DNA from: Batrachochytrium dendrobatidis JAM81
Lineage: Eukaryota; Chytridiomycota; Chytridiomycetes; Rhizophydiales
Direction of reading: 5' to 3'
NCBI RefSeq assembly: GCF_000203795.2
Contig: NW_006281102.1
Coordinates: 476,567 to 540,566, forward strand
Length of the DNA stretch: 64,000 nt
The notes below the pieces were generated by a model. The model had not been told where the DNA came from. It ran no database searches and was given only the letters and a program-made list of their open reading frames with translations. Below are positions 33,890 through 45,189 of this stretch, piece by piece (position 1 is the stretch's first letter; every line of letters starts with the position of its first letter). The translations under genes and the position numbers were made by a program.

Positions 33890-36350
33890 CTATTGCTTTG
33901 CAGACTTATGCCGGGTCTTTGCGAGATAATCCTGAATTCCATTTTCTAGCTGCACCAGTCGGCCCTTTTCCAGCAAATACATACGGCCAGCCTCGCTCCG
34001 CCTAACTTGCTCAGCAACGAATTCGTTGTGCGATACAAGAATCACAGCTCCATCCCAATTTTCCAATGCTTCAAGCAACCCATCAATGGATTCCATATCC
34101 AAGTGGTTAGTGATCTCATCCAACACTAGCAACTGTGGCGCATGAGAGATGGCGCAGGCAAGAACAACTCGAGTACACTGGCCACCAGAAAGAGTTGATA
34201 ATGGCTGACGAGAGATGGACGCTGGAAGACCTACACGACCAAGATACTCGAGACAGTTTTGGTCCGTCAATCCGTCCAACCCAACAATCGCATCATTTCC
34301 ATTCGACTTTGCCAGTGAGCTGCTACCAACGCCACGCCCACATGCAACCAGATGGCCAGATAAATGATCTTGCATAGCGTATCGAATATATTCAATGGCA
34401 GATTCATGGATATGCGAAAGAGAATCGACATGACTTTGAGCAAAGTATCCTACTTTTAGATTGGGGTGCCGATTTATTTGGCCACTGATCTTGGCTTCAT
34501 TATTCGAGCCAGCAATAATCTCCATTAGAGTGGTTTTACCACATCCGTTAGGTCCGACAATGACAATGCGATCGCCTATCTCTACAGTAAGGGATACATC
34601 TTGAAGGATTTGATGTGGGCCTGCAGATGCACCAACACTCTGCTTACCTGATCCGCGTAAACTACGATAGGTAGCCGTCACACTATCCATACCAATTAGC
34701 ATTGTCCCAGTATGTCTTAGTGCTGTTGCCAGTGGAATGGTAAACTCAACAGGCTCCTCTTTTCTGTCCACCGTGATGGCTTCTCTTACGCTGTGATGAT
34801 ATCCAACCAAATCTCGGTTTAGTTTAAACCGATGTCCATTTGCACTCCGCTGCAGCCCAAACCTATCCAACTTTTTCTTGCGCGACATGGCTTGCTTCAT
34901 ATTTCCTCCCTGCTGTGCGTGAGCTATACTGTCTTGAATATGCTCAATTTGACGCTGTTGTGCCTTTTGCATGCGTTGCTTCATCAGTTGACTGTTGTGG
35001 TGGTTCTCAACAAACTCGTCATAGTTTCCTGTATGGATCGAGAGAGATTGGTTACGTAACCAAATAATTTCAGATACAGTATAGTTGAGAAAGTTACGAT
35101 CGTGCGAAACAATAACGACAGTAATGTCCTTGATCGAGTGAATATACTTTCTCAGCCACACAATGGCTTCCAAATCCAAGTGATTTGCTTTGAAATTATT
35201 ATGAAAAGACAATACTGGTAGATTAGCATAGTTAATTGCCACATTAGTGTCCAACACATTGCTGGGTCACTTACTCGGTTCGTCGAGCAAGAGAACATCG
35301 GGCTTTACGTATAAAGCTTTAGCAAGAGCCACTCGCATTTTCCAACCTCCTGACAACTCATTCATCGGTCGATCAGGAGAGTGTGTTTTTCCTTCAGCAA
35401 TATTCATGGTTTTAAGAACCTTCAAGGCAAAACTTTGACGGCCATGGCCACCGACAGCAGCAATTTTACTGCATGTAGCTGCAAGGCGTTCCTGGGCATC
35501 ATGAAGGAGGGTTTCTGGAGTGTCATGGAGCGAAAGAGATGAAATGGATGCCATGATAGTGAGGTTTTGCTCGGCCTTGAGAAGGTCTTGGCGAGCTACC
35601 CAACCTCGTTTACCAGATCGAAGTCTGGCAGTCCTGTCTGCTGATGCGACAATTCGAAGCTGATCAGTAAGACGGAGCTCATGCATTGCTTTAGCAATCT
35701 GCGCATTATCATGCGATTCTAGCGCAGTTGTAAGGACTGATTATTGGAGTATGCAAACGATTGTACAGTTGATAAGTAAAGAATGGCTCAACTACAGTAG
35801 CCTGTCTACACAACAGTCAAGCCTTACCATCACGCTCATGCATGAGATCGGTCAAGTAAGTATCGGCAGATAACACTTCCTGCAAGATGGTGCAATCGCT
35901 TGCATCGTCAATCTGTTCAACCATCAATGGCCTAATTGTAGTAGGAAACCCAGCAATCACACCACTGGCCATAGCAGTAAGCAGTGTGGATTTTCCTGTT
36001 CCATTTCTGCCTACAAGCCCATAATGCGTAGTCGGTTTTAGCAGCAAGTCAGCATTGTTGATTAAAACTCTTCCAGTCGAGAGCTGGATTGTTAGCCCTA
36101 CAAGATTGATCTATAAAGTGTTAGTATGCACATTGTGCTATAACATGCTTTTGCAAGTGCAAGATACCTCTTTGGACAAAGTTTCTAATGTATCGACGTG
36201 AAAACGAGACTGAATGCACGATGCAATGATATTTGCAATAGGCATTGAAGACTCGGCACCATTGTCAGATAGCAATTGCTCCTGCTTCAGTTTTTCTGCA
36301 GCTCTAGCTCTTCTGTTGACAGTTCTTTTTATTTTTGTGGAATCAACCAT
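33890..36350 (-). CDS. ABC-F family ATPase (translation-factor type, two ABC domains)
   Basis: Soluble ABC protein with no membrane helices, of the group that works on ribosomes (Gcn20/ABCF). Four exons, 36350-36168, 36110-35828, 35736-35275 and 35187-33890, splice to 741 residues. NBD1: GLVGRNGTGKSTLL Walker A, signature ELSGGWKMRVALA, Walker B VLLLDEPTNHLDLEA (the Thr codon is built across intron 3). An inter-domain linker rich in Gln/Lys/Arg follows (MKQRMQKAQQRQIEHIQ). NBD2: IVGPNGCGKTTLMEII, signature TLSGGQCTRVVLA, Walker B LLVLDEITNHLDMES. In NBD2 Ile replaces the usual Pro of DEPTNHLD. The short N-terminal region lacks the HEAT/ARM repeats of EF3. It is closest to ABCF3/Gcn20-like proteins, but the subgroup is not certain. 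Confidence 0.88.
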
Positions 36351-36527
36351 ATTCAAAGTAGTGATGTTTGCAGTTCAAATTCCAGTTTATAAGCATTTCG
36401 AGGCTCATCATATCGAATGACTCATGCGTCTATAAATGCTTGGTCAGCAACTGCAGACACTCTTTAGATTGCAGCTTGTCAGTTAATAGTAATTGTAAAG
36501 CGTATCTTCATTCCCTCTACATGAGAA

Positions 36528-37304
36528 TTACTCGAAAATTGCCCGCTTTAAATCTGCATAGGCTCGATCCAGCTCATCATTGACTACCACTACATCCACA
36601 CTTCCATTGGCCTTTCCCCATTGCATTTCTTTGATCGCTGCATTCAGTCGAGCTTCTGCCGAGTCTTTTGTCTCTGTTCCTCTACCAGTCAGTCGCTCCT
36701 TCAATTTTTCAATTGATGGTGGTGCTACAAAGATACACAGTGGCGGGTTGGTGAAAGGCGAGGTTCCCGACTGCACCCTGGATTGCAATTGAATCACTCC
36801 TTGCATGTCAATGTCGAGAATCACATTCTTGCCTTGTTCAAGTACGCTCTGCACTGCTTGGTACGATGTACCTATCATTGACAAGTCGAGTGAATTCAAT
36901 GGATAATGTCTTGGTGTTTTGTCGTATCAACCCTAGCACGAATGAGACTGGGCTTACCATAAATGTTGCCAGAGAACTCGGCACTCTCGACAAATTTCCC
37001 TTCAGAAATCTTTGTCTTGAGAACCTCCCGCTCGCTAAAATGGTAGTCGACACCATCAGTTTCACCTGGGCGAGGTTTACGAGATGTGTCTATCCCACAT
37101 CATTAGTCAACACATATAGCATCCAAGTAACAGTAGACGTTGAAAGCACCACAACTTACGAGAAATGCTAAATCCAAACTGCTCTGGAAATTCCTTGAAC
37201 AGTCGCTTCAACAGCGTGGATTTGCCAGATCCAGAGGGCCCACAAAGAACAATTGGACGTGGCTTGGCTGCATTGTACGACATGGTTTTTGTAGTACTAG
37301 TCAT
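36528..37304 (-). CDS. GUK1: Guanylate kinase
   Basis: Cytosolic GMP kinase (ATP + GMP to ADP + GDP). Three exons, 37304-37160, 37089-36958 and 36871-36528, splice to 206 residues, close to yeast Guk1 (187) with a slightly longer N-terminus. P-loop [15 protein letters not shown] sits near residue 25. The GMP-binding segment is intact across intron 1 ([20 protein letters not shown]) and intron 2 (FSGNIYGTSYQAV). Then come [10 protein letters not shown], the lid region [20 protein letters not shown] and [20 protein letters not shown] 37304 is the first in frame; the next, at 37283, would give a protein starting MSYNAAK. Confidence 0.95.
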
Positions 37305-37820
37305 GTATATTTTTGGCACTGGTTTGGTTTAGGCATCCAAGTTGGTGAATATGCAAACAAGTAGTTGATGACTAATGTTAGCAATGTCTACGTTGTTTGA
37401 CGGGAATAGAATGGGAAAATGGAGCTTGAATAATGGTCAACCAAAGTTTATCAAACTTGTTTCCATTGTACAAGGTTATTTATACACAAAAAACCATGTC
37501 AGATCAGATACAGTTTCAAGTCTACACAAAAACTGTTTGAATTAAGAACCAATGACTCGAAAATTGTTATTTCAAATAGGATGAATAGAAGACTAGACAA
37601 CATTGTTATATATGCAATGCACACCCGGCTGTACCAGCAACCGACAAAGGCGATTCACAAACATTGGTGTCAAGTCTTGGATAGGCTGCAAATGTCCAAC
37701 TTTGACTTGTAGACAACTTGGCTACTCATCATACACACCCTCAGGGGGAAATGCCATCTTTGCCAGTAGCCACAATAGTGTAATATGTACTCGACTTTAT
37801 TTTATATTCAAAACCAGCCA
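37305..37820. other. Intergenic stretch right of the PP2C gene within a minus-strand series
   Basis: About 515 bp between the GUK1 start and the stop of the PP2C gene. AT-rich; contains only short open frames. No repeat terminus or RNA gene recognised. Confidence 0.45.
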
Positions 37821-39654
37821 TCACAGCTTGGATTGAAAAGTATCTGAACTGGGAGGGGGCTGTCGGTACAAAAACTGAACCCAGGAATTAAAATGGTGTC
37901 GTTTTGGTCCAGCAAGCTTTAGATCTACCACATCTACTGGCTTAACATTTCCTCCTTGTATGGTATCCCCAGCACTGTCTGTATCCAGATCAGTACTGAA
38001 ATCAATCATACCATTGCTGTGATCAAAGTATGCTACATTGATGGTGATATCGTCACGATACCTTCGACTTTTGACTCGTGGAATAGACAGTATATGTCTA
38101 ATACGATCACGATCAGGAACTGCCCGACCAGCACTTAATGCAGACAGCATCAGGGCTGTTGCAGCATTACCTTGCTCATAACTTCCTCCAACAACTTTTA
38201 CACACGTTTCCTCGTCAAGTTCGTCCCAGAGTCCATCTGTGGCGAGAACAATAAACTTGTCATTTTTGTCACGTACATAGTGAATCACTTCTGGCTCGGC
38301 AGTGACATACGGTGGAGTTTTGTAATGTCTTGGAATTCCGCGACGACCATCTGGATAGAGGCTTGGAAGAATCACTCGTTGGTCACGAATCGACCATTTG
38401 TATCTTGCGTCACCTATCCAATCAACAACGAGTTGGTATCTTACAACAAAGCGGTTTAAAAAGCGCACAACTTACCAAATGCTCGAGTAGGCATCAACCC
38501 ACCAAGAATACGACCTTTGACAATCACATCTTCACCGGGATGCTCATCCATTAGTCTAGCATACTCTTTCGGGTTTTTAAATGTCTGGTCTGCGCTGAGA
38601 GCCACGCTTAAATACGCTTTTGAATTATCAGGAGAGTAGTCAACACTACGACCTATAATAGCTCGACAGTCGCCAGTGCAAGCAACATACACGTCTTCGC
38701 CGTCAATGTAAGCTACAATAGCACATGCACCGGATAGAGCCGTACGCAAGCTGGCAATGCATTCGTTACGAGTGAATGCAGGAAGTCCAAGAACCCATGA
38801 AGCAATTGTGCCCTTTGAGGTGACTTGATTTGCAACGTTGCCGTAGGTGGTGAATGCTCCCTGGGTAATGTCAGCATCAAGACGAGTAAAAGCACTTTTA
38901 AGCGCTTTTTTGATGAGACGATGGCGATCGGGAGATGATTCTGGTAAATCAGGTTTGGATGGGAGGCCAAGTTCAGTTATACTCTGGGCAACATAAGCAA
39001 GAAGGTATTTTTGAACTATTTTCCCGCATTCAGGTCCACCATGACCATCAAACATTCTTGACATTAGACAAGAGATTAGGTTAGCACTTGTCTAGATCAA
39101 GATTCACTGCAAATCATACAGCAGACTCGATAAAATTACCCCAAGAGTACACCATTGCCGAATTTGACATGCGCATAGTAATCCTCAATGGGTTGATTGC
39201 TAGCCACAGAATTTGCATCAATCCTCACAACAGGTGCTGGCTCACTACTCTGATTGTCATGATTCATATTAAACAATAGCTGGTTTTTGGTAAGGATCGA
39301 AATGATTTGGTCGTCCGTCAGCATATGTTTGACTTGAGGAAGATCCGAGCAATCAATAGCCTCCAAGGGTTGGGATTCTGTTGTGGGTTGGATATTTAAT
39401 GATGATTTGTTCATGACAATATAAATCCCACCGCCTGTTAGAAGAAGTGCTGTTGAAATGAGAATCTTGAATGTTGTCGAGTAGGTGGATAACTTGGGTT
39501 TAGGCAATGGTGTAGTCGAAGTACTATTGTAGCGTATACACTGTAACTGAGGTGCAAGTCTCTTCAAATCTAACGCAGTTGGTCGAGAGTGAAGCAGCCG
39601 TCTTGGGAATACAAGAGATGTTGCTGATGGCAAGAGCCGGTTTAATAGTTTCAT
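37821..39654 (-). CDS. Mitochondrial PP2C phosphatase (pyruvate dehydrogenase phosphatase-like)
   Basis: Mn/Mg-dependent Ser/Thr phosphatase. Three exons, 39654-39140, 39056-38476 and 38413-37821, splice in phase to 562 residues. The N-terminus (MKLLNRLLPSATSLVFPRRL) is a strong matrix presequence, followed by a membrane segment (ILISTALLLTGGGIYIVMN) and the motif DQIISILTKNQ. PP2C motifs: GMFDGHGGPECGKIV formed across intron 1, ACTGDCRAIIG, GRILGGLMPTRAFGDARYKW across intron 2, KFIVLATDGLWDELDEETCV, and RRYDDITINVAYFD near the end. The metal-binding aspartates are present. Size, membrane anchor and motif spacing agree with Ptc5/PDP1 acting on the PDH E1 subunit; the substrate is inferred. 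Confidence 0.86.
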
Positions 39655-39814
39655 CCCAATAACAGTTGAATGGGTAAATGTGTCGATTTGGGAAATCCGA
39701 CTATTACAAATATCGTGCAATGGCTCAATGAATCCACTTTCAGACTGTCATGGCTTTTGATTCTTGCTTCAGATCGATAAAATATATAATACAGGTTTTT
39801 ATTTTAATCGATTC

Positions 39815-40731
39815 TCAAGCAGACACATCTGGATATAAATCAAACCTGCGCTGAGAGTATACGGGAATGGCTTGTCGAGTCTGCTCAACCTTTTTTGGAT
39901 CAATGTCTGCATACACGATAGACTCTGTCTCGTCTGTGGTGGCAATGACTGCACCCATGGGATCGACCACTGTAGAGTGTCCCCATGCAATATAAGAAGC
40001 AGTTTCATCTCGAGCCGGAGAGCATGCAGCTACATAGATCTGGTTATCCAAAGCCCTAGATCTCTGTAGCAATTCCCACTAAAGCATCATGTAATGCATC
40101 CAAGTTTAATCCTTCTATTCAAAACTATACGAGAACAAAGTGGGCTTACATGAAGAGGGCCTGTGGTCATATTGAAGGCTCCTGGGTAAACCATAGCCAT
40201 GCAACCCTTTCTAGCAGCCATCATTGCCATTTCTGGAAACCGAATATCATAACAAATGCCTACACCAATCTTGCCATATTCGGTGTCAACCATACTCAAC
40301 CCATCACCAGCAGTCAGAACATCCGATTCCTTAAACTTTTGACCGCCAGGGATATCAATGTCAAAAAGATGCGCTTTGCGATGGGTTTGGATGAGCGAGC
40401 CCGAAGGAGACCAGACTGTACAAGTGTTGTACAGATTGCCACTAGATGACTCGGGAAACGATCCACCCACAAGGTACACACCTGCCTGCTGAGCCATATT
40501 CGATAACGCCGCAAAGGTTGGCGATTCCTTTGTAGCTGGTTCGGCGTAGGTTGGAAAATAAGATGTGCCATAAGGGGAGTTGAAGCATTCTGGAAGAACA
40601 ATGATATTGGCACCAGCAGCTGAAGCTTTGAGTACCATGGACTTTGCATTGGAAAGGTTGAGATGTTTGTCACTAGTCACTTTGAGTTGGATCAAAGCCA
40701 GTCGGAATGCCTTGGAGGGTGAGAGTGCCAT
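39815..40731 (-). CDS. NIT2: Omega-amidase / nitrilase-family hydrolase
   Basis: Carbon-nitrogen hydrolase that deaminates alpha-ketoglutaramate and alpha-ketosuccinamate. Two exons, 40731-40150 and 40078-39815, splice in phase to 281 residues (human NIT2 has 276). Catalytic triad positions are visible: Glu in [15 protein letters not shown], Lys in [15 protein letters not shown] and Cys in [20 protein letters not shown]. The [20 protein letters not shown] block crosses the intron, followed by [17 protein letters not shown] and [15 protein letters not shown]. The start gives [18 protein letters not shown] with no targeting signal, so it is likely cytosolic. Its stop is 160 bp from the start of the neighbouring PP2C gene on the same strand. 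Confidence 0.94.
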
Positions 40732-40846
40732 TTGAATCGATCTGTTAGTCGAATTGTTGTATTGGCAATGGATTGTCAAAAACAAAGTATACTCCAAATC
40801 TATTCATATTGAATTCCAACTATTTGACAGCATGGTGTCGGACAGT

Positions 40847-41248
40847 CACGGCCGTATTCATGCCAATAAAACACTAGATAGGAGTGTCAATCTACTGGAC
40901 AATATTGTGCACTTTGAACCCATTGGTTTATTGTCTTGCTCATTTTTATATGAGCAACGAATGTTTGCAATCTAGTAAATCTCACATCAGAACAATCGAG
41001 CCCAATATTTCAATTCAAAATTAGTTTGTATGCATCATATAACAGACGTTATGCTTGGACAAAAAATTAAAAGTATCTTATTGAACGAGCAGCGCAGCCG
41101 ATTTGTAGTAGGAAGCCAACAATCATTTGACCATTGTCTATTTCAAGCAAAATTACAAGATAAATACAGTAAATTATCATTTCATGAAACTAAATGTTTA
41201 TTATACTTTGACTCTTTAGTGTTCCATTCTGCGTGGATACAGCCGTAA
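40847..41248. repeat. TIR element, about 400 bp, between NIT2 and the Ras-like gene
   Basis: Left end CGGCCGTATTCATGCCAATA with AACACT soon after; right end AGTGTTCCATTCTGCGTGGA followed by TACAGCCGTAA. The ends are inverted copies of the family terminus. The interior near the right end (AAATTATCATTTCATGAAAC, then TTATTATACTTTGACTCTTT) matches other copies in reverse complement. The element lies upstream of NIT2 and downstream of the Ras-like gene. Confidence 0.7.
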
Positions 41249-41340
41249 GACTGCATCAATTATTAAAAGCAAGTGCGAATCAGGAAATAATATAAAAGGT
41301 TTTAAATGACAATATATATCCATAAGAAAATTATTAATGT

Positions 41341-44300
41341 TTAGATCACGCCAGGAGGTGCAAGAAACGAATACTCGGCTTCAAGGTCATGCAAGAAACT
41401 CGACAGCATTTTCGTGCGTGATTCTGATGGAGTATGTGCAGTTCGTACTACCGGTGTAATATGCTTGCTAGTTGCAGTATCGCTTTTGCTTGATACATTC
41501 TCCAGGCAATCAAATTTACCAAGCTCTTTATTGCGCACATACGCACTCGCATTTGGGGATACATCGCCATCACAATCGGGCTTAAACATGCTGGGTGTAT
41601 TCACAACAGTATCTTCACTCGCAACTCGTCGTATTGAATCAAGGTTGCGTATTACAGCAAGCTCTGGATCCTCAAAGTTGATATCCCTTAGATCTGATGG
41701 CATATTGGCATCTTGGAAATCTACAAGTTCAAGCTCATCAAGTAATCCTTGAATGCGCCGTCGTGCCAAACTCAAATCTGATTTATGCGTGGTCAGACTA
41801 TGCGCTGACTTTAAAAGTAGCCGATTTGGTGAGCTGTTAGCTATACAGTTATCTGTAAAGAAACAACAAAGTGAGGTTTTCCCGCCAGTAGAAATCAAAA
41901 TGCTGATTAGTAACAAGTATAAGCACCAAACAATGCAATAGCCGTGTTTAAAATTCCATCAACTCACCCAAATGAAGATATGTATACTTTCGAGATGGAG
42001 CTTGGATTAAAGGAACTTGATGCTTATCATCCAATGATATCATAGATTCTGCAGTGTTCACCACTGTTGCACCATCATCATTGTTATCCTCACATGCTCC
42101 GCCAATATCATGTGTTTCAGATACCTTTGAATCACAATCGGACTGTACATAAGACAATGAGTTTACCCGCGACGGCAACATAACTTGCTCTCCAGATACA
42201 GTCCACGCACCACCATATTTTATCCTAGAACTGTTTTGACTTATTCCCATACTTGATGTAGAAGAGGTATCACCATTAAGAGTATCTGCGGACACAGTGC
42301 TATGTTGCGATGGATTTCCTGTAGCAGATGACTGCACAGTAGATCCATCAGCGTATCGACTTTCTTCGTTGATCAATCCACAAAGCGATTTGTGATTGAT
42401 TGTGAATTCCCGTCTAGGAGCACTGGGTAAGGGTTTTTGAGGATACTCATAAGCAACTTCATCTCGTTGATTAGTAGAATGACTAACGGTGGATGCTCGA
42501 TGCAACATCTCACGCGCAACATCTCGACGATGACGAATTGATCCAAAAGCTGGTGACAAAAGTTTATCTTGTACTGGAACATATGTCGTTGGAGACAGAA
42601 TAGCAAGGACTTCTGGGCGATCTTCACCAAACACTGATGTAGTCAAAGACGTGTCGGCAGCAAAGGATGGTGAAGTTGGAGAGTAAATGGATGCTATTGT
42701 AGGAGCGCTGCTCAAAGCTTCTGCAGATGTATCCAACACTCCATCTCTATGAGCAATTCTGCCAACATTGTGTGTTTGTACCATCAAGTTATGATTACTT
42801 TTAAACCCAGATGAGCTTGAAACCAACGAGTCTGGAGCAGCTGGCAAAATGGCAAGCGTGGAATCAGTGGGTGTCGAATTGGAACAATCGAATATGGATA
42901 TATTTGAACAATCGGTGGGACTGTGAGGAAGTTTTTGAACCAGATTGGATGGACGTTTAGGAACAGGTGGTGGAGGTATGGTTATAGTTGACAATGGCTG
43001 AGGTGTATTCATTTCGGATGGTGACGTCGCGGATGCTTTACGGCCATGACGGCTGCCTCCCTTGAGTGGATTTGACATGCGATCAACAGCACCTTTTACT
43101 CGTTCAACAGATGATCGGAATGTTAGTTTGGATGTAAAGGAAAAGCGAATAGTGGTGGCTGTAGGCGAGGCAGCAGATGATGGTAATGTTGTTTTTAAAG
43201 TTGTTACAGGGAGAGCGATTGAGTCAGTAGAGTCTGTGCTAGTCGATCCAGTAGATACATTCGGTATACCATCCGCGCTAGTATTAGATGGTGACAATGC
43301 CATGGCATTATTCACGAACACTGATTTCGAATCATCCTCGTTGGCATCTCTTTTTGCACCTGCCTTCATCTGCTTATGTTCAGATCTAAATTTGGCGGCA
43401 AATTCAAGCACGTAAGCAGACCGATATTGCGGGTTAGCAATTGCATTATTGTGAGCTTTAATGTTGCTGTTGGTATGTATGATGTTTGACGATGTTCCTG
43501 AATCAGATCTCGTATTGGCATCACTTGTAGACGGGGACATGACCAATGAAGCAATCAGCAAGCCTGCGGCTTTCCGCTGTGCTTCTGCAACAAGTTTACG
43601 AAAACAGTAGGCTATTGAATGGGGAGCCTTGCTTGTGGTTTGATCGTGGGGAATACGCAGGATATCAGCAAACATTTGACCCATTTGTGGCGATACCTGT
43701 CTTGGTCGTTTCTTACCAGAAAACCCACTCGTATTGAATTCAAGACCATCTATATTTCCATTTGATGTTGAATCGGTAGCAGTGGAGGTCACCGTATCAA
43801 CCATGCTCCCCACTAGAAGCATGGGTATTTCATCCGGTCTGGCCATGGACATATTGGCACTTTTTGTCTCTACAATCAGACGGTAGTACTTCCAAAGGGA
43901 TTGGAGGGACTGTTTGTCGCCAACATCATAGGTGAGCATAAATGCATCGGCAGCAGCAATCACAGAGGGCCAGAGCGCATAGTAAAGAGGATGTCCACCT
44001 AGATCTATGAGTGTAATTGTAATACGATGTGGAGCTGATGGGATTATATCAGTGTTGGCTACTGGAGATGTTGTCGTAGTTGGCTGTGATGGCTAGTGTT
44101 TATACAGATAATATTAGTCATTGAAGTAATATACGAAAAAAATGGATAAATCAACATGGTTCATTGATGGTCAGAACCACAGCAATAATTGTAGCTGATT
44201 TACCTGTGGTGAGGTTGCTGGATTGACAATGAACTGAAAAGTAGTAGACTCTTCGATGGTTGGTATATACGGACCCAAATACAGTCCTCTATGCTGAAAC

Positions 44301-44449
44301 GATGGATTAGATTGTGAATTAATGACTTTTGGCTGGTCTACCAATGCTCCCCTTAATAAGGTGTTGCATAGAGTAGTTTTGCCTGTATGTGGAGGGCCTA
44401 ATACAAGAACGTTCAGATGAGTCAAATTGCCAGCCTCTGTCAGCAGCAT
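41341..44449 (-). CDS. Large Ras-like GTPase-domain protein with long disordered region
   Basis: Three exons, 44449-44204, 44092-41968 and 41852-41341, splice in phase to 960 residues. Near the N-terminus a P-loop VLVLGPPHTGKTTLCNTLLR is followed by IPTIEESTTFQFIV (switch-I-like) and, after intron 1, ITLIDLGGHPLYYALWPSVI (G3 as DLGGH). The next helix is AAADAFMLTYDVGDKQSLQS, typical of Ras-family domains. At the G4 position it reads MLLVGSMVDTV rather than NKxD, so guanine specificity is doubtful, and about 60 residues of Ser/Thr-rich insertion follow. The remaining 700 residues are Ser/Thr/Pro-rich and probably disordered, with a PPPPVPKRP stretch that could bind SH3 domains. I do not recognise a family for the whole protein. 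Confidence 0.6.
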
Positions 44450-45189
44450 GATTATTAACAGTCGTCACGATAATCAGTCTAAACAACCAGCGATAGAACA
44501 AGATGAGAACCAAGAACTGACTCCACTTGAAAATCGTTCTAGTAATAATGGTATCAATTGTAGTCGGTAATGGCGGAGGTTACAACTAAAGATAAAAACT
44601 GGAATTTAGACCAACTCAATCGCTGCTTTGCTGCTTTTGTTTGTTAATCTCAACTCCGATTGTTTCTTTACTGTAGCTGAACACTGCGAAATTTTCCTTT
44701 CAACATCCTGCTCTATCCACTCTTCAAACCTTGCTTAATAAAAAAGACTGTTCGAGTACTTGTTCAGTTGACTATAAAACTATGATTGAATGCACTTTTA
44801 TAGTCAACTGAATTTATTAGACGGATGCAGACTCGGCTCAAGGTTTCCAGAATAACACAGATTCTTGAATGCTCTCATTCATAACTTGTTAATCTATATT
44901 CGATTGTCTTGAATATAAAAACGAGAAATAGTTGGATAACGACCAAAATCAAAACTACAAGAGTATAATGATGGATAGTATGAGCATATCATGAGTATAT
45001 TATGGGTGGATCTCAAGTTTAATCATTTTGATACTAAGCATTCATATGCAAAATCACATGCAATCCTATTACTGATGTTTAGTCAATTCATGCTTTAACC
45101 TAGACTGACTACTATTATTAAATAATAAATTGATTTCACAACTTGTATCCCCATCCAATTACAAGGCATATCGATTAATAAAAAGCTGT
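44450..45189. other. Intergenic region containing only the hairpin
   Basis: AT-rich gap with no credible ORF. The only structure I see is the 17-bp inverted repeat listed separately. Confidence 0.5.
44763..44812. repeat. Perfect 17-bp inverted repeat with 16-nt loop
   Basis: Arms TTCAGTTGACTATAAAA (44763-44779) and TTTTATAGTCAACTGAA (44796-44812) are exact reverse complements. It stands in the 740-bp gap between the Ras-like gene start and the GT71 gene stop; both genes are on the minus strand. It is unlike the TIR family termini. It could be a remnant of another element or a structured untranslated region. Confidence 0.8.

Noticed and set aside
33890..36350. Membrane ABC transporter
   Set aside because: No hydrophobic segments occur; linker and DEPTNHLD motif are those of soluble ABC-F proteins.
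36838..36899. Guanylate kinase exon beginning NSLDLSM
   Set aside because: This is intron sequence; the acceptor at GATAG|GTACATCG restores the conserved YGTSYQAV block.
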